Assembly (NCBI GenBank): GCA_002692965.1
Contig: NZNC01000012.1
Span: forward strand, 51,626 to 115,625
Source of the DNA: Haliea sp.
Lineage (GTDB): Bacteria > Pseudomonadota > Gammaproteobacteria > Pseudomonadales > Halieaceae
Length of the DNA: 64,000 nt
Direction of reading: 5' to 3'
Below, piece after piece: positions 8,382 through 18,503 of the stretch (positions within the stretch are counted from its first letter, which is position 1; every line of letters begins with the position of its first letter). The notes under the pieces are model-generated. The model was not told where the DNA came from and made no database searches. It saw only the letters and a list, made by a program, of their open reading frames with translations. A program made the translations under genes and the position numbers.

Positions 8382-9299
8382 CTAAAAATGCCGATAGCCG
8401 CCGAGCGCAGGGGCCCCGGGGCATTCGACCCCCTCCCCCGCCAGTACCTCGCCGATGCGGGCGCAGCCGGGAGGCAGTTCCATGCCGGGGGGCAGGGTGA
8501 AACAGAGCTCGTAATCGTCGCCGCCGCTGAGCGCCCAGTACAGTACCTGCTCGCGATCGGAATGAGTCAGCAAGGCCGGAGACAGCGGCAGCCGGCCGGG
8601 GTCGATTCGCAGGCGCACGCCGCTAGCGGCGGCAATATGCCCGGCATCGGCGAGCAGGCCATCGGAGATATCGATGGCGGCGCTGGCCAGCCCCAGTAGT
8701 TGCTGCCCCAGCAGCAGCCGCGGGGTGGGCCGGTGAAAGCGGCCCTCGAGAAAGGCCTCGGAGCTCTCGTCACTGTGCCATTCACCCCGCAGCAGGGCCA
8801 GCCCGCCGGCGGCGTCGCCGAGGGTACCGGACACATAGAGTTCATCCCCCACCTGGGCCCCACCGCGCAGCAGCGCCTGGTGGGCCGGCAGCGCACCGAA
8901 GACCTGCACGGTGACGGTGAGCGGGCCGCGGGTGGTATCGCCCCCGACCAGGGGCAGGGCGAAGTCGCTGGCGGCGAGCCCCAGGCCCTGGCTGAAACTG
9001 TGCAGGAACAGCTCGTCCGCCTCGGGCAGGGTCAGGGCCAGGGTCATGCCCAGGGGGCGCGCGCCCATGGCAGCGAGGTCCGAGGCGGCCGCCGCCACGG
9101 CGCGGTAGGCGGTGTCCTCGGGCAGGGTGAAATCGGGGAAGTGCACGCCCTCGACGGCAGTGTCCACCGAAGTGGCCAAGCGCTCGCCGGGGCGCAGGCT
9201 GAGGATGGCACAGTCATCGCCCACGCCGAGCTCAACGGCGTCGCCGCGACCGTAGGCGGAAAAATAGCGGGCAATCAGGCTGAACTCGTCCGCCGGCAT
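8382..9299 (-). CDS. thiL: Thiamine-monophosphate kinase
   Basis: A 305-residue kinase that phosphorylates thiamine monophosphate to thiamine diphosphate. Family features include GVGDDCAILSL near residue 26, SVDTAVEGVHF, SDLAAMGARP, GGDTTRGPL and ISDGLLADAGH. The ATG at 9299 overlaps the nusB stop (ATGA), so the two are coupled. Its usual downstream partner pgpA has been pushed away by the toxin-antitoxin insertion starting right after the thiL stop. Confidence 0.95.
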   Translation of the reverse strand: MPADEFSLIARYFSAYGRGDAVELGVGDDCAILSLRPGERLATSVDTAVEGVHFPDFTLPEDTAYRAVAAAASDLAAMGARPLGMTLALTLPEADELFLHSFSQGLGLAASDFALPLVGGDTTRGPLTVTVQVFGALPAHQALLRGGAQVGDELYVSGTLGDAAGGLALLRGEWHSDESSEAFLEGRFHRPTPRLLLGQQLLGLASAAIDISDGLLADAGHIAAASGVRLRIDPGRLPLSPALLTHSDREQVLYWALSGGDDYELCFTLPPGMELPPGCARIGEVLAGEGVECPGAPALGGYRHF

Positions 9300-9751
9300 C
9301 AGCGGGCCGTGGCGGTTTCCGCCTGGCGCAGGGAGCGGGCGGCCTTGTCGAGGACGCCGTTGATGTACTTGTGGCTGTCGGTGGCCCCGAACTTGCGCGC
9401 CAGGGACACCGCCTCGTTGATCACCACTTTCCAGGGCACGTCGATGCGATCACGCAGCTCGAACACGCCCATGCGCAGCAGGGTGCGCTCGATCGGGTCG
9501 AGGTCAGTGATCTTGCGATCCAGCAGCGGCTCGATCACCGCCTCCAGCTCGTCCACCACCGCGGGCACGCCGTGCAGCAGGGCGTGGAAGTAGTCGACAT
9601 CGACGTGGCTGAAGTCATAGTCGCTGCGGAACTCGGCCTCGATCTGGGTGATCGGGGCCTCCGCCATGTGCCACTGGTAGAGGGCCTGGGTGGCGTAGTG
9701 ACGGGCCTTGTGGCGCTCGGCCGCCAGGGTATTCAGCGTCTTCTTGGTCAC
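9299..9751 (-). CDS. nusB: Transcription antitermination factor NusB
   Basis: A 150-residue all-helical RNA-binding factor that works with NusE (S10) on boxA in rRNA antitermination. The sequence includes RHYATQALYQWHMAE and a conserved C-terminal INEAVSLARKFG. The start is GTG at 9751, ten bases after the ribH stop. The frame extends upstream through ribH, but that part has no NusB similarity. It lies in the classic ribH-nusB-thiL order. Confidence 0.94.
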   Translation of the reverse strand: MTKKTLNTLAAERHKARHYATQALYQWHMAEAPITQIEAEFRSDYDFSHVDVDYFHALLHGVPAVVDELEAVIEPLLDRKITDLDPIERTLLRMGVFELRDRIDVPWKVVINEAVSLARKFGATDSHKYINGVLDKAARSLRQAETATAR

Positions 9752-9761
9752 GGTGACGCGC

Positions 9762-10238
9762 TCAGCCCCCGACCTTGCCCAGCAGGTTGACCATCTCCAG
9801 GGCGGACAGGGCCGCTTCTGCGCCCTTGTTGCCGGCCTTGGTGCCGGAGCGCTCGATGGCCTGTTCGATGGAATCCACGGTAAGCACGCCAAAACTGATC
9901 GGCAGGCCATGCTCCAGGCTCACCTGGGCGATGCCCTTGGTGCACTCGCCGGCGACGTACTCGAAATGCGGGGTGCCGCCGCGGATCACCGCGCCCAGGG
10001 CGATGATGGCGTCGACATTGCCCTGCTTCGCAATCCGCTGGCAGACCAGGGGAATCTCGAAGGCGCCGGGGGCGCGCACGATGGTCAGCTGGGAGTCCTT
10101 GACGCCGTGCCGGCGCAGGGTATCGATCGCCCCCTCCAGCAGGTGCTCTACCACGAAGCTGTTCCAGCGCCCCACCACCAGCGCAAAACGGCCCCGGCTG
10201 GCGGTGAAATCTCCCTCGATGGTCTTGATCTGGTGCAT
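9762..10238 (-). CDS. ribH: 6,7-dimethyl-8-ribityllumazine synthase
   Basis: A 158-residue lumazine synthase that condenses the ribityl-diaminouracil with 3,4-dihydroxybutanone phosphate. Family motifs are [34 protein letters not shown] and FGVLTVDS. The start at 10238 is chosen because an AAGGA site lies eight bases upstream. A TTG seven codons earlier lacks one. Likely a large icosahedral or decameric assembly, as in the family. Confidence 0.95.
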   Translation of the reverse strand: MHQIKTIEGDFTASRGRFALVVGRWNSFVVEHLLEGAIDTLRRHGVKDSQLTIVRAPGAFEIPLVCQRIAKQGNVDAIIALGAVIRGGTPHFEYVAGECTKGIAQVSLEHGLPISFGVLTVDSIEQAIERSGTKAGNKGAEAALSALEMVNLLGKVGG

Positions 10239-10260
10239 GCGGCTAGTCCTTGTGTGCAAT

Positions 10261-11373
10261 TCAGTCGGCGACGGGGCTCAGGTAGTCCTCGACTTCGAGC
10301 CCGAAACCGGAGATGGCATTGTACTTGATGGTCGCGCCCATCAGGTGGATTTTTCCGACGCCGAGATCCTTGAGGATCTGCGAACCGAGGCCGACACTGG
10401 TGTAAATGTCCGGCGGGGCGACGGATTCCACCGGGGCATTGCCCAGGGCCAGGTCGATGCTGTTCAGCAGCTGCTCGGCGGACTCGTCCCGTGCCAGCAG
10501 TACGATCACCCCGTGTCCCTCGCGGGCCACCCGTGCCAGGCAGGCATTCATGCTCCAGGAGTGACGGTCGGGGAGCTGGCTGGTGACCAGGTCGCGCAGG
10601 GTGGAGGTGACATGCACCCGCACCGGGGTCGGCGTGTCCTCGCGAATCTCGCCCATGGACAGGGCCAGGTGCACGCCCCGGCTGCCGGATTCGCGGTAGG
10701 CGGTGAGGCGAAAGCGCCCGTGGGCGGTATCGATCTCGCCTTCGCGGATGCGGTGGACAGTGCGCTCGTTGACCATGCGGAAGTGAATCAGGTCGGCGAT
10801 GGTGCCGATTTTCAGGCCGTGCTTGTGGGCGAACTCCACCAGCGCCGCGCCGTCCGCCAGCACCCCCTCCGGGGTCAGGATATCGGCGATCACCGCCGCC
10901 GGCAGCAGGCCCGCGAGGCGCGCATAGTCGGAAGCGGCTTCGGTGTGACCGGCGCGGGTGAGCACGCCCCCGGGCACCACCGTCAGCGGGAAGATATGCC
11001 CCGGCTGCACGATGTCCGAGGGCTTGGCGTGGGGCGCCACCGCGGCCTGCACCGTGCGCGCACGGTCGGCGGCGGAAATCCCGGTATCGATGCCCTCGGT
11101 GGCCTCGATGGACAGGGTGAAGTTGGACTTCTCGCCGTGGGCCGCGGGCACCATGGGCGGCAAGTCGAGCTGCCGGCAGCGCTCCTCGGTGAGGGCCAGG
11201 CAGACCAGGCCGCGGGCCTGGCGGGCCATGAAATTGACGTGCTGGGCGGTGACGTGCTCGGCGGCAACCATCACCACGCCTTCGTTGAGGCTGTCGGCAT
11301 CGTCGTCCACCAGCACCACCATGCGGCCCTGGCGAATGTCGCTGATCAGTTCGTCTACACTGTTGACTTGCAT
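10261..11373 (-). CDS. ribB: RibBX-like protein: DHBP synthase domain plus degenerate GTP cyclohydrolase II-like domain
   Basis: A 370-residue two-domain protein. Residues 1-200 match 3,4-dihydroxy-2-butanone-4-phosphate synthase ([36 protein letters not shown]). The rest resembles GTP cyclohydrolase II but lacks the zinc cysteines: [13 protein letters not shown] replaces the SEC motif, and no CxC follows. By eye the DHBP synthase acidic loop also differs, reading [13 protein letters not shown] instead of the usual DDEDRENEGD, and PAAVIADIL replaces a conserved glutamate with aspartate. The cyclohydrolase domain is almost certainly inactive. Whether the synthase is active is uncertain. It sits in the riboflavin operon between ribE and ribH. 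Confidence 0.85.
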   Translation of the reverse strand: MQVNSVDELISDIRQGRMVVLVDDDADSLNEGVVMVAAEHVTAQHVNFMARQARGLVCLALTEERCRQLDLPPMVPAAHGEKSNFTLSIEATEGIDTGISAADRARTVQAAVAPHAKPSDIVQPGHIFPLTVVPGGVLTRAGHTEAASDYARLAGLLPAAVIADILTPEGVLADGAALVEFAHKHGLKIGTIADLIHFRMVNERTVHRIREGEIDTAHGRFRLTAYRESGSRGVHLALSMGEIREDTPTPVRVHVTSTLRDLVTSQLPDRHSWSMNACLARVAREGHGVIVLLARDESAEQLLNSIDLALGNAPVESVAPPDIYTSVGLGSQILKDLGVGKIHLMGATIKYNAISGFGLEVEDYLSPVAD

Positions 11374-11395
11374 GGAATCGGGTCCTTGGCCGGCG

Positions 11396-12061
11396 TCAGG
11401 AACGCAGGTAGCCGTTCTCGGCGAGGGTGGCGAGGCTCAGGCCGGCACCGTGGCCGGCCTGGGCGGCGGCATCCCCCTGCAGCAGGCGCTCCAGGTAGCG
11501 GGCGATCACGTCCACTTCCAGGTTGACCCGGCTGCCCGGGCGGTACTCGCCGAACACGGTCTCCGCCATTGTCTGGGGAATGATGTTGAGGTCGAACTCG
11601 GCACCGTCCACGGCATTCACTGTCAGGCTGGTGCCGTCGATGCAGATGCTGCCCTTGTGGGCGATGTAGCGGGCCAGGTGGTCGGGGGCGCGCAGCACAA
11701 AGCGGATGGAGCGGCCGTCTTCGTAAGACTTGACCACTTCGCCGACGCCGTCGACGTGGCCGCTGACAATGTGCCCTCCCAGACGGCTGGCGGGGGTCAG
11801 GGCCCGCTCGAGGTTGACCCGACTGCCCACGGTGAGCTGGCCCAGGGTGGTGAAATCCAGGGTTTCCCGGGACACATCCGCCCAGTAGCCGTCGCCGGGA
11901 AGCTCGGTGACGGTCAGGCAGACGCCGTTGGTGGCGATGCTGTCCCCCAGGGCCACGTCATCCAGGGGCAGCTTGCCAGACTTGATGCGCAGGCGCAGGT
12001 CGCCGCCGCTGGGCTGCAGCGCGGCAATCTGGCCAACAGCCTCGATGATGCCTGTGAACAT
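11396..12061 (-). CDS. ribE: Riboflavin synthase (alpha subunit)
   Basis: A 221-residue riboflavin synthase that dismutates two lumazines into riboflavin. It has two similar barrel halves beginning MFTGIIEAVG and, in the second, SGHVDGVGEV near residue 100. The motifs NGVCLTV and DGTSLTVN match in the two halves, as expected for the duplicated fold. It lies between ribD and the ribB-like gene in the standard riboflavin order. Confidence 0.95.
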   Translation of the reverse strand: MFTGIIEAVGQIAALQPSGGDLRLRIKSGKLPLDDVALGDSIATNGVCLTVTELPGDGYWADVSRETLDFTTLGQLTVGSRVNLERALTPASRLGGHIVSGHVDGVGEVVKSYEDGRSIRFVLRAPDHLARYIAHKGSICIDGTSLTVNAVDGAEFDLNIIPQTMAETVFGEYRPGSRVNLEVDVIARYLERLLQGDAAAQAGHGAGLSLATLAENGYLRS

Positions 12062-12082
12062 GTCGGGTCCTGTGCTTGGCTC

Positions 12083-13189
12083 TCAGTAACGGGGCACGGC
12101 GGTAAAGCGCCAGTCGGCCCCCACCCGGCGCACGTCCGTGAACGCCAGCTCGACCTTCTCCGCCATGGTATCCAGGGGCAGGTGCAGCAGAGGCCGGGCC
12201 TCGCTGCCCAGCAGACAGGGCGCCATGTAGACAATCAGCTCGTCCAGCATGCCGGCCCTGAGCATGCCGCCCACCAGGCGGGGGCCGGATTCTACCAGAA
12301 TTTCGTTGCATTGCCGCCTGTTCAGCTCGGCGAACAGGGCCGCGAGCTCCAGGCCACCATCGGCGAAGGGCAGTGCGAGGCAGTCGGCCGCGCCCGCCGG
12401 CGGCGTTTCGCCCTCGCCGTGACAGAGCAGCGTGGGCGCGCCGGGCCCCAGGATACGCGCCCCGGCGGGGGTCTGGCCGCGACTGTCCAGTACGACCCGC
12501 AGGGGCTGGCGGGCTACCGCCCGGGCCGCCGCCTCCGGCGACATGCCCAGCTCCTGTTCACGTACGGTGAGGGCGCAGTCGTCGGCCAGCACGGTGCCGA
12601 CCCCGGTGACCACGGCGCAGCTCATGGCGCGCAGGCGCTGCACATCCCGGCGCGCCGAGGGGCCGGTGATCCACTGGCTCTCCCCAGACGCCATGGCAGT
12701 GCGGCCGTCCAGGGACATGGCCAGCTTGGCCCGCACCCGGCCGCGGCCCCGGCGCATGCGCGCGATAAAGCCGGGAATGACCTGCTCGGCCTCGGCCTGC
12801 AGCAGGCCGCAGGCGACGTCGATGCCTGCCGCCCGCAGGCGCGCCAGGCCGCGCCCGGAAACCTCCGGGTTGGGATCCTCCATCGCCGCCACCACCCGCG
12901 CCACGCCGGCCTGCACCAGGGCCTCGGCACAGGGCCCGGTCTTGCCGTGATGACTGCAGGGCTCCAGGGTGACGTAGGCGGTCGCCCCGCGGGCGTCCCC
13001 CGCCTGCGCCAGGGCCTCGATCTCGGCGTGATTGCCCCCCGCGGGGCGGGTGTAGCCCTCGCCGATGACGTGGCCCTCGCGCACCAGGACACAACCCACG
13101 TGGGGATTGGGCATGGTGGAATAGCGCCCGCGCCGCGCCAGCTGCAGGGCGCGGGCCATCATCCGGGTATCGAACGCGGTGAAAATCAC
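12083..13189 (-). CDS. ribD: Bifunctional pyrimidine deaminase/reductase
   Basis: A 368-residue two-domain enzyme for the second and third steps of riboflavin synthesis. The N-terminal zinc deaminase shows NHAEIEAL and EPCSHHGKTGPC. The C-terminal NADPH reductase begins near residue 145 with RAKLAMSLDGRTAM and includes GVGTVLADDC. The first start codon is GTG at 13189, two bases after the nrdR stop; an internal ATG at 13162 would also keep the whole deaminase domain. Confidence 0.95.
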   Translation of the reverse strand: MIFTAFDTRMMARALQLARRGRYSTMPNPHVGCVLVREGHVIGEGYTRPAGGNHAEIEALAQAGDARGATAYVTLEPCSHHGKTGPCAEALVQAGVARVVAAMEDPNPEVSGRGLARLRAAGIDVACGLLQAEAEQVIPGFIARMRRGRGRVRAKLAMSLDGRTAMASGESQWITGPSARRDVQRLRAMSCAVVTGVGTVLADDCALTVREQELGMSPEAAARAVARQPLRVVLDSRGQTPAGARILGPGAPTLLCHGEGETPPAGAADCLALPFADGGLELAALFAELNRRQCNEILVESGPRLVGGMLRAGMLDELIVYMAPCLLGSEARPLLHLPLDTMAEKVELAFTDVRRVGADWRFTAVPRY

Positions 13190-13191
13190 GC

Positions 13192-13704
13192 TTATTCGGC
13201 GTCGGCGCCGTTTTTGGCGTCGCTGCCGCCAAGGGAAGCGGCCAAAGCCCGCGGCTCCGCCTCCAGCCGCTCGATGGCATCGCGGAACTCGGAAATATCC
13301 TGGAAGCTGCGGTAGACCGAGGCGAAGCGCACGTAGGCCACCTGATCCAGCTGCTTGAGGTGGTCCATCACCAGCTCCCCGAGCACCCGGGAGCGCACTT
13401 CCCGCTCACCGGTGGCGCGCAGCTGGTGCTTGATCTGGTTAATGGTGGCTTCGATGGCCTCGACCGACACCGGGCGCTTTTCCAGCGCGCGCTGGAAGCC
13501 GGCCCGCAACTTGTTTTCGTCGAAGGGCTCGCGGTTGCCGTTCTGCTTGATCACCCGCGGCATCACCAGCTCCGCCACCTCGTAGGTGGTGAAGCGCTCC
13601 TTGCAGCTCAGGCATTCGCGGCGGCGGCGAATCTGGTCACCCTCCGCCACCAGGCGGGAGTCGATGACCTTGGTGTCCTCGGCCGCGCAAAAGGGGCAGT
13701 GCAT
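13192..13704 (-). CDS. nrdR: Transcriptional repressor of ribonucleotide reductase genes
   Basis: A 170-residue regulator with an N-terminal zinc ribbon (MHCPFC near the start, then ECLSCKERF around residue 33) and an ATP-cone domain ([20 protein letters not shown]). It senses ATP/dATP and represses nrd operons. It is the first gene of the nrdR-ribD-ribE-ribB-ribH-nusB-thiL run on the minus strand. The promoter should lie in the 119-base gap before the divergent transferase gene. Confidence 0.96.
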   Translation of the reverse strand: MHCPFCAAEDTKVIDSRLVAEGDQIRRRRECLSCKERFTTYEVAELVMPRVIKQNGNREPFDENKLRAGFQRALEKRPVSVEAIEATINQIKHQLRATGEREVRSRVLGELVMDHLKQLDQVAYVRFASVYRSFQDISEFRDAIERLEAEPRALAASLGGSDAKNGADAE

Positions 13705-13823
13705 GGCGTTACCCTCGTGAATGAAGTGCGCAGAGTAGCACAGGCCGACCCGCCAGCGGCAGCGCGAGCCCGCCCTCCTCCCACTGTCCTATACTGGAGG
13801 CGCAACCCAGAGGGAACTGACCC

Positions 13824-15710
13824 ATGTCCGCGCGCACTGTCCTCCGCTGCCTCGCCGCAAGCCTCGCCCTGAGCCTCGCCACCACCCCCGCCTCGGCGCA
13901 AAAAACCCACAAACCGGTGCTCTACGGCAAGCACTGGGTGGCCATCACCGGCAAGCCCCAGGGCGCCACCGCCGGGGCCATGATGTTCCAGCGCGGCGGC
14001 AATGCCGTCGACGCCGCCGCGGCCATGCTGGCGGCCACCGCAACGATGTGGGACGTGCTCGGTTGGGGCGGGGAAACCCAGGCGCTGATCTACCACCCGG
14101 AGCAGAAAAAGGTCATTGGCATCAACGCCTTGGGTGTCGCACCCAGTGGCGCCACCGTGGACTTCTTTCGAGAAAAGGGGATGCTCTACCCGCCGGAGTA
14201 CGGCCCCCTGGCCGCGGTTACGCCGGGCACCCCCGGCGGCCTGATGGTCATGCTCGCCGAGTACGGGCGCCTGAGTCTGGCCGAGGTGCTGGCACCGGCC
14301 ATGCAGCTGGCCGCGGGCTACCCGATCGAAGCCTCCCAGGCGGCCTTTATCGAGAGCAAGCGAGAGATCCTGGCCCAGTGGCCCAGCTCGGCCAGGGTCT
14401 TCCTGCCGCACCTCGACCCGGCGGCCCCGGACACCCGTGCCGCCCCCGCCACCGGCGAGGTCTTCCGCCAGCCGGACCTGCTGGCCACCTTGGAAAAGCT
14501 GGTGGCCACCGAACGTGCGGCGCTGGCGTCGGGCAAGAACCGCCGCGAGGCGATCATGGCGGCCCATGAACGCTTCTACCGCGGCGACATCGCCCGGGAA
14601 ATCGTCCGCGCCACCCGCGAGGCGGGCGGCCTGTTTACCGAGGAGGACCTGGCCACCTGGGAGGTCAAGGTCGAGGAGCCCGTGAGCACCACCTACCGCG
14701 ACATCGAGGTCTACAAGCTCACCACCTGGACCCAGGGCCCGGTCATGCTGCAGACCCTGAACCTGCTCGAGGGCTTCGACCTCAAGGCCATGGGGCACAA
14801 CAGCACCCGCTACATCCACACCCTCTACCAGGCCATGAACCTGGCCTTTGCCGACCGCGACTTCTACTACGGCGACCCGGCCTTCCCCCCCGAGGAGCCG
14901 ATACAGGGCTTGCTGTCGAAAGACTACGCCGCGGAGCGCCGCAAACTGATGCCCGCTGACCGCAACCTGACCGACCTGAAGCCCGGCAACCCCTACGCCT
15001 TCCAGGGGGGCAGTAATCCTTTCGAGGCCCTGCGCCAGCAGTGGACCCCGGTGCCGCCGGCAGCCGATGCCGAGGGTGCCGACAGCTTCCAGCAGGCCCT
15101 GCACATGAGCCCGGATGAAGCCTTCCTCGCCGGCACGACCTCGATACAAGCCGCGGATGCCGAAGGCTGGGTAGTGTCGGTCACGCCCTCGGGGGGCTGG
15201 ATCCCCGCCTTCATCGCCGGCGACACCGGCATTGGGCTCAGCCAGCGCATGCAGAGCTTTGTCCTGGACGAGGCCCTGAACCCCTACAACGTGGTGGCAC
15301 CCGGCAAGCGGCCGCGGGTCACCCTCACCCCCAGCCTGGCGCTCAAGAACGACCGGCCGCTGCTGGCTTTTTCGGTTCAGGGGGGCGACACCCAGGACCA
15401 GAACCTGCTGCAGTTCTTCCTGAACGTCGTCGAATTTGGCATGAATGTGCAACAGGCCGCGGAGTCACACTCGATCCTCAGCTACCAGATGCAAAGCTCC
15501 TTCGGTGCCCATCAGGCGGAGCCGGGGCGCCTCGAGGTCACCCACCGGGTGCCGCCCTATTCACGCGCCGAGCTGGAGCGTATGGGTTACCGGGTGGAGG
15601 TGGTCGAGCGCACCTACAACCCGGTCACCGCCATCTGGTTCGATCATGAGCACGGCACCCTGCAGGGGGGTGCCAGTGACTACGGGGACGATTACGGGAT
15701 CGCGTGGTAA
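13824..15710 (+). CDS. Gamma-glutamyltransferase-family protein, exported
   Basis: A 628-residue Ntn-hydrolase with a signal peptide (residues 1-25, ending TTPASAQ). The family fold is clear: AMMFQRGGNAVDAAAAM, AAVTPGTPGGLMVML, and the autoprocessing site near GTTSIQAADAEG. Canonical enzymes read TTH at that site; here it is TTS. The second threonine would be the nucleophile after self-cleavage. It probably acts in the periplasm on gamma-glutamyl compounds or a related acylated substrate. The departures from the canonical motifs leave the substrate open. A TATACT -10-like box is at 13790-13795. Confidence 0.85.
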   Translation: MSARTVLRCLAASLALSLATTPASAQKTHKPVLYGKHWVAITGKPQGATAGAMMFQRGGNAVDAAAAMLAATATMWDVLGWGGETQALIYHPEQKKVIGINALGVAPSGATVDFFREKGMLYPPEYGPLAAVTPGTPGGLMVMLAEYGRLSLAEVLAPAMQLAAGYPIEASQAAFIESKREILAQWPSSARVFLPHLDPAAPDTRAAPATGEVFRQPDLLATLEKLVATERAALASGKNRREAIMAAHERFYRGDIAREIVRATREAGGLFTEEDLATWEVKVEEPVSTTYRDIEVYKLTTWTQGPVMLQTLNLLEGFDLKAMGHNSTRYIHTLYQAMNLAFADRDFYYGDPAFPPEEPIQGLLSKDYAAERRKLMPADRNLTDLKPGNPYAFQGGSNPFEALRQQWTPVPPAADAEGADSFQQALHMSPDEAFLAGTTSIQAADAEGWVVSVTPSGGWIPAFIAGDTGIGLSQRMQSFVLDEALNPYNVVAPGKRPRVTLTPSLALKNDRPLLAFSVQGGDTQDQNLLQFFLNVVEFGMNVQQAAESHSILSYQMQSSFGAHQAEPGRLEVTHRVPPYSRAELERMGYRVEVVERTYNPVTAIWFDHEHGTLQGGASDYGDDYGIAW

Positions 15711-15711
15711 C

Positions 15712-16974
15712 TCAGCGATAGACCGGGAAGCGCTGGCAGATTTCCAGCACCTTGCCCTTGACCTCGGCGATGGTCGCCTCGGCGTCGCCGCGCTCCAGGG
15801 CTTCCAGCACGTCACACATCCAGCCGGTCAACTCCACGGTTTCCGCCTCGCCGAAGCCGCGGGTGGTGATGGCCGGGGTGCCCACACGCAGGCCCGAGGT
15901 GATGAAGGGTGAGCGCGGGTCGTTGGGAACCGCGTTCTTGTTCACGGTGATGTTGGCGTTGCCCAGGGCCTCGTCGGCATCCTTGCCGGTGTAGGGCTTG
16001 CCGATCAGGTCCACCAGCATCAGGTGGTTGTCGGTACCGCCGGAAACAATATTGATGCCGCGCTGGATAAAGGTCTTCGCCATGGCCCGGGCGTTGGCAA
16101 CTACCTGCTTCTGGTAGGCCACGAACTCGGGGCTGGCGGCTTCCTTGAAGCTCACCGCCTTGGCGGCAATCACGTGCATCAGCGGGCCGCCCTGGCCGCC
16201 CGGGAAGACCGCGGACTGGAACTTCTTCTCCAGCTCCTCGTTGGCGCGGGCCAGGATGATACCGCCGCGGGGGCCGCGCAGGGTCTTGTGGGTGGTGGAG
16301 GTCACCACATCGGCGTGGGGCACCGGGTTGGGGTAGACACCCGCCGCCACCAGGCCAGCCACGTGGGCCATGTCCACCAGCAGGTAGGCACCTACCTTGT
16401 CGGCGATGGTGCGGAAGCGGGCCCAGTCCATGATCCGCGAGTAGGCGGAGAAGCCGGCCACGATCATGGTCGGCTTGTGCTCCAGGGCCAGCGCCTCGAC
16501 CTGTTCGTAATCGACCTCGCCGGTGGCCTTGTTCAGGCCGTACTGCACCGCGTTGTAGATCTTGCCGGAGAAATTGGGCTTGGCGCCGTGGGTCAGGTGG
16601 CCCCCATCCGCCAGGCTCATGCCGAGCACGGTGTCGCCGGGCTTGCACAGGGCCTGGTAGACCGCCGAGTTGGCCTGGGAGCCCGAGTGGGGCTGGACGT
16701 TGGCGTAGTCGGCACCGAACAGGGCCTTGGCGCGCTCCACCGCCAGCTCCTCGGCCTTGTCCACGTACTCGCAACCGCCGTAGTAGCGCTTGCCGGGGTA
16801 GCCTTCGGCGTACTTGTTGGTCAGTACGGTGCCCTGGGCCTGCATCACCCGCGGGCTGGCGTAGTTCTCGGAAGCGATCAGCTCGATATGCTCCTCCTGA
16901 CGGCGCTCTTCGTCCTGAATGGCGGCGAACAGCTCGTCGTCGAAGCCCTGGATGGTCATGCTCTGGTCAAACAT
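15712..16974 (-). CDS. glyA: Serine hydroxymethyltransferase
   Basis: A 420-residue PLP enzyme converting serine and tetrahydrofolate into glycine and methylene-tetrahydrofolate. Family features include [12 protein letters not shown] near the start, the PLP-lysine segment [15 protein letters not shown], and [12 protein letters not shown] start it at ATG 16974, which matches the normal N-terminus and has AGGGG just upstream; the frame is open further but without similarity. It converges on the gamma-glutamyltransferase gene, with one base between stops. Confidence 0.95.
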   Translation of the reverse strand: MFDQSMTIQGFDDELFAAIQDEERRQEEHIELIASENYASPRVMQAQGTVLTNKYAEGYPGKRYYGGCEYVDKAEELAVERAKALFGADYANVQPHSGSQANSAVYQALCKPGDTVLGMSLADGGHLTHGAKPNFSGKIYNAVQYGLNKATGEVDYEQVEALALEHKPTMIVAGFSAYSRIMDWARFRTIADKVGAYLLVDMAHVAGLVAAGVYPNPVPHADVVTSTTHKTLRGPRGGIILARANEELEKKFQSAVFPGGQGGPLMHVIAAKAVSFKEAASPEFVAYQKQVVANARAMAKTFIQRGINIVSGGTDNHLMLVDLIGKPYTGKDADEALGNANITVNKNAVPNDPRSPFITSGLRVGTPAITTRGFGEAETVELTGWMCDVLEALERGDAEATIAEVKGKVLEICQRFPVYR

Positions 16975-17159
16975 CGGAATCCCCTGGCTGGCGGGGGGCA
17001 CAGTGGCCCGTCTATGGAAGGCGCGCATTTTAACCAAAATCGCCGGCGCGGATAAGTGCGCTGCCCTGCTGTTGTCCGAATCCTGTATTATTCCTGTCAT
17101 CTTTCTGCAATAGGGTGGCTGAAACCCGCTTTCAAACCACAAGGACTCCTCCTGACATC

Positions 17160-18503
17160 ATGAATATCACCATTTTCGGCAGCGGCTATGTGGGGCTGGT
17201 TCAGGCCGCAATTTTTGCCGACGTGGGGCATCGGGTCATCTGCATGGATGTCGACGCCGCCCGGGTGGACCGCCTGCGCGACGGCGATGTGCCCTTCTTC
17301 GAGCCCGGCCTCTCGCAGCTGATTCACAACGGCATGGAGAGCGGCCAGCTCTCCTTCACCACCGATGCCAAGCTGGCGGTGCAGTCCAGCGACTACCTGT
17401 TCATCTGCGTGGGCACCCCCTCTGGCAGCGACGGCTCCGCCGACCTCAGCTACGTGATGCAGGTGGCCAGCAGCATCGCCCGCTACATGACCAGCCGGAA
17501 AGTGGTGATTACCAAGTCCACCGTGCCGGTGGGCACCACCGACCGGGTCCGCGCGCATATCCTCGGCCAGCTGGAGGAGCAGGGGCGCAGTATCCCGATC
17601 GAAGCCGCCTCCAACCCGGAGTTTCTCAAGGAGGGCTCCGCGGTGGCGGACTGCCAGAGCCCGGACCGCATCATCATCGGCACCGACTCCGACAAGGTCC
17701 TGGGCGAGCTGCGCATCATGTACCAGGCCTTCAACCGCAACCATGAAAAAATCATGCACATGGACACGCGCAGCGCGGAGATGACCAAGCTCGCGTCGAA
17801 TGCCATGTTGGCGACCAAGATCAGCTTCATGAACGAGATGGCCACGATTGCCGAGGCCGTCGGGGCGGACATCGAGCTGGTGCGCCGGGGCATGGGCTCG
17901 GACCCGCGCATCGGCTACCAGTTCATCTATCCCGGCTGCGGCTACGGCGGCTCCTGCTTCCCCAAGGACGTGCGCGCCCTCAAGCACCTGGCGGAACAGC
18001 ACGGCCACCGCGCCAACATCCTGACCGCGGTCCACGACACCAACCAGCGCCAGAAAAACAAGCTGGCGGAGCGCGTCATGGCACGCCTCGGGGCGGACCT
18101 GAGCGGCAAGACCATCGCCGTCTGGGGCCTGGCCTTCAAGCCCAACACCGACGACATGCGCGAGGCGCCCAGCCGCTACCTGCTGGAGGGCATCTGGTCC
18201 TGCGGCGGGCAAGTGCGCGCCTTCGACCCCGAGGCCGGGGAGTCCTGCCGGGATATCTACGGCGACCGCGAGGATCTGGTGCTCTGCAACAGCAAGGAGG
18301 CCGCCCTCAAGGGTGCCGATGTGCTGGTTATCTGCACCGAGTGGAAGGCCTTCTGGTCCCCGGATTTCGCCCGCATCAAGGAAGCCCTGTCACAGCCGGT
18401 GATCATTGACGGCCGCAACCTGTACAATCCGGCACAGATGGAAGAACTGGGCATCGAATACTACGGCATCGGCCGCGGCCGCTCCCTCGCGGGGGCGGTG
18501 TGA
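17160..18503 (+). CDS. ugd: UDP-glucose 6-dehydrogenase
   Basis: A 447-residue NAD-dependent enzyme that oxidises UDP-glucose to UDP-glucuronate for surface polysaccharides. The Rossmann motif [10 protein letters not shown] is at residues 7-16. The catalytic cysteine lies in [10 protein letters not shown] at about 262, and the C-terminal domain follows with [17 protein letters not shown]. The ATG at 17160 matches the family N-terminus. Its stop overlaps the next gene (GTGA), so it heads a three-gene unit. With glf and the exporter it shows sugar-nucleotide genes scattered across the window. Confidence 0.95.
   Translation: MNITIFGSGYVGLVQAAIFADVGHRVICMDVDAARVDRLRDGDVPFFEPGLSQLIHNGMESGQLSFTTDAKLAVQSSDYLFICVGTPSGSDGSADLSYVMQVASSIARYMTSRKVVITKSTVPVGTTDRVRAHILGQLEEQGRSIPIEAASNPEFLKEGSAVADCQSPDRIIIGTDSDKVLGELRIMYQAFNRNHEKIMHMDTRSAEMTKLASNAMLATKISFMNEMATIAEAVGADIELVRRGMGSDPRIGYQFIYPGCGYGGSCFPKDVRALKHLAEQHGHRANILTAVHDTNQRQKNKLAERVMARLGADLSGKTIAVWGLAFKPNTDDMREAPSRYLLEGIWSCGGQVRAFDPEAGESCRDIYGDREDLVLCNSKEAALKGADVLVICTEWKAFWSPDFARIKEALSQPVIIDGRNLYNPAQMEELGIEYYGIGRGRSLAGAV

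Noticed and set aside
9752..9910. Longer start for nusB
   Set aside because: It overlaps ribH completely and the extra residues are frame-shadow sequence.
10261..11373. Naming this gene as a working bifunctional RibBA
   Set aside because: The zinc cysteines of the cyclohydrolase domain are missing and a complete ribA exists at 5599-6192.
9775..13315. Long plus-strand frames antisense to the riboflavin genes
   Set aside because: They run through several unrelated genes and have no domain motifs; they are shadows of GC-rich coding DNA.
13705..13823. An FMN riboswitch controlling the riboflavin genes
   Set aside because: The gap is only 119 bases and lacks the conserved RFN-element helices by eye.
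16975..17159. A glycine riboswitch before glyA
   Set aside because: I see no tandem aptamer-like structure or conserved core in this short gap.
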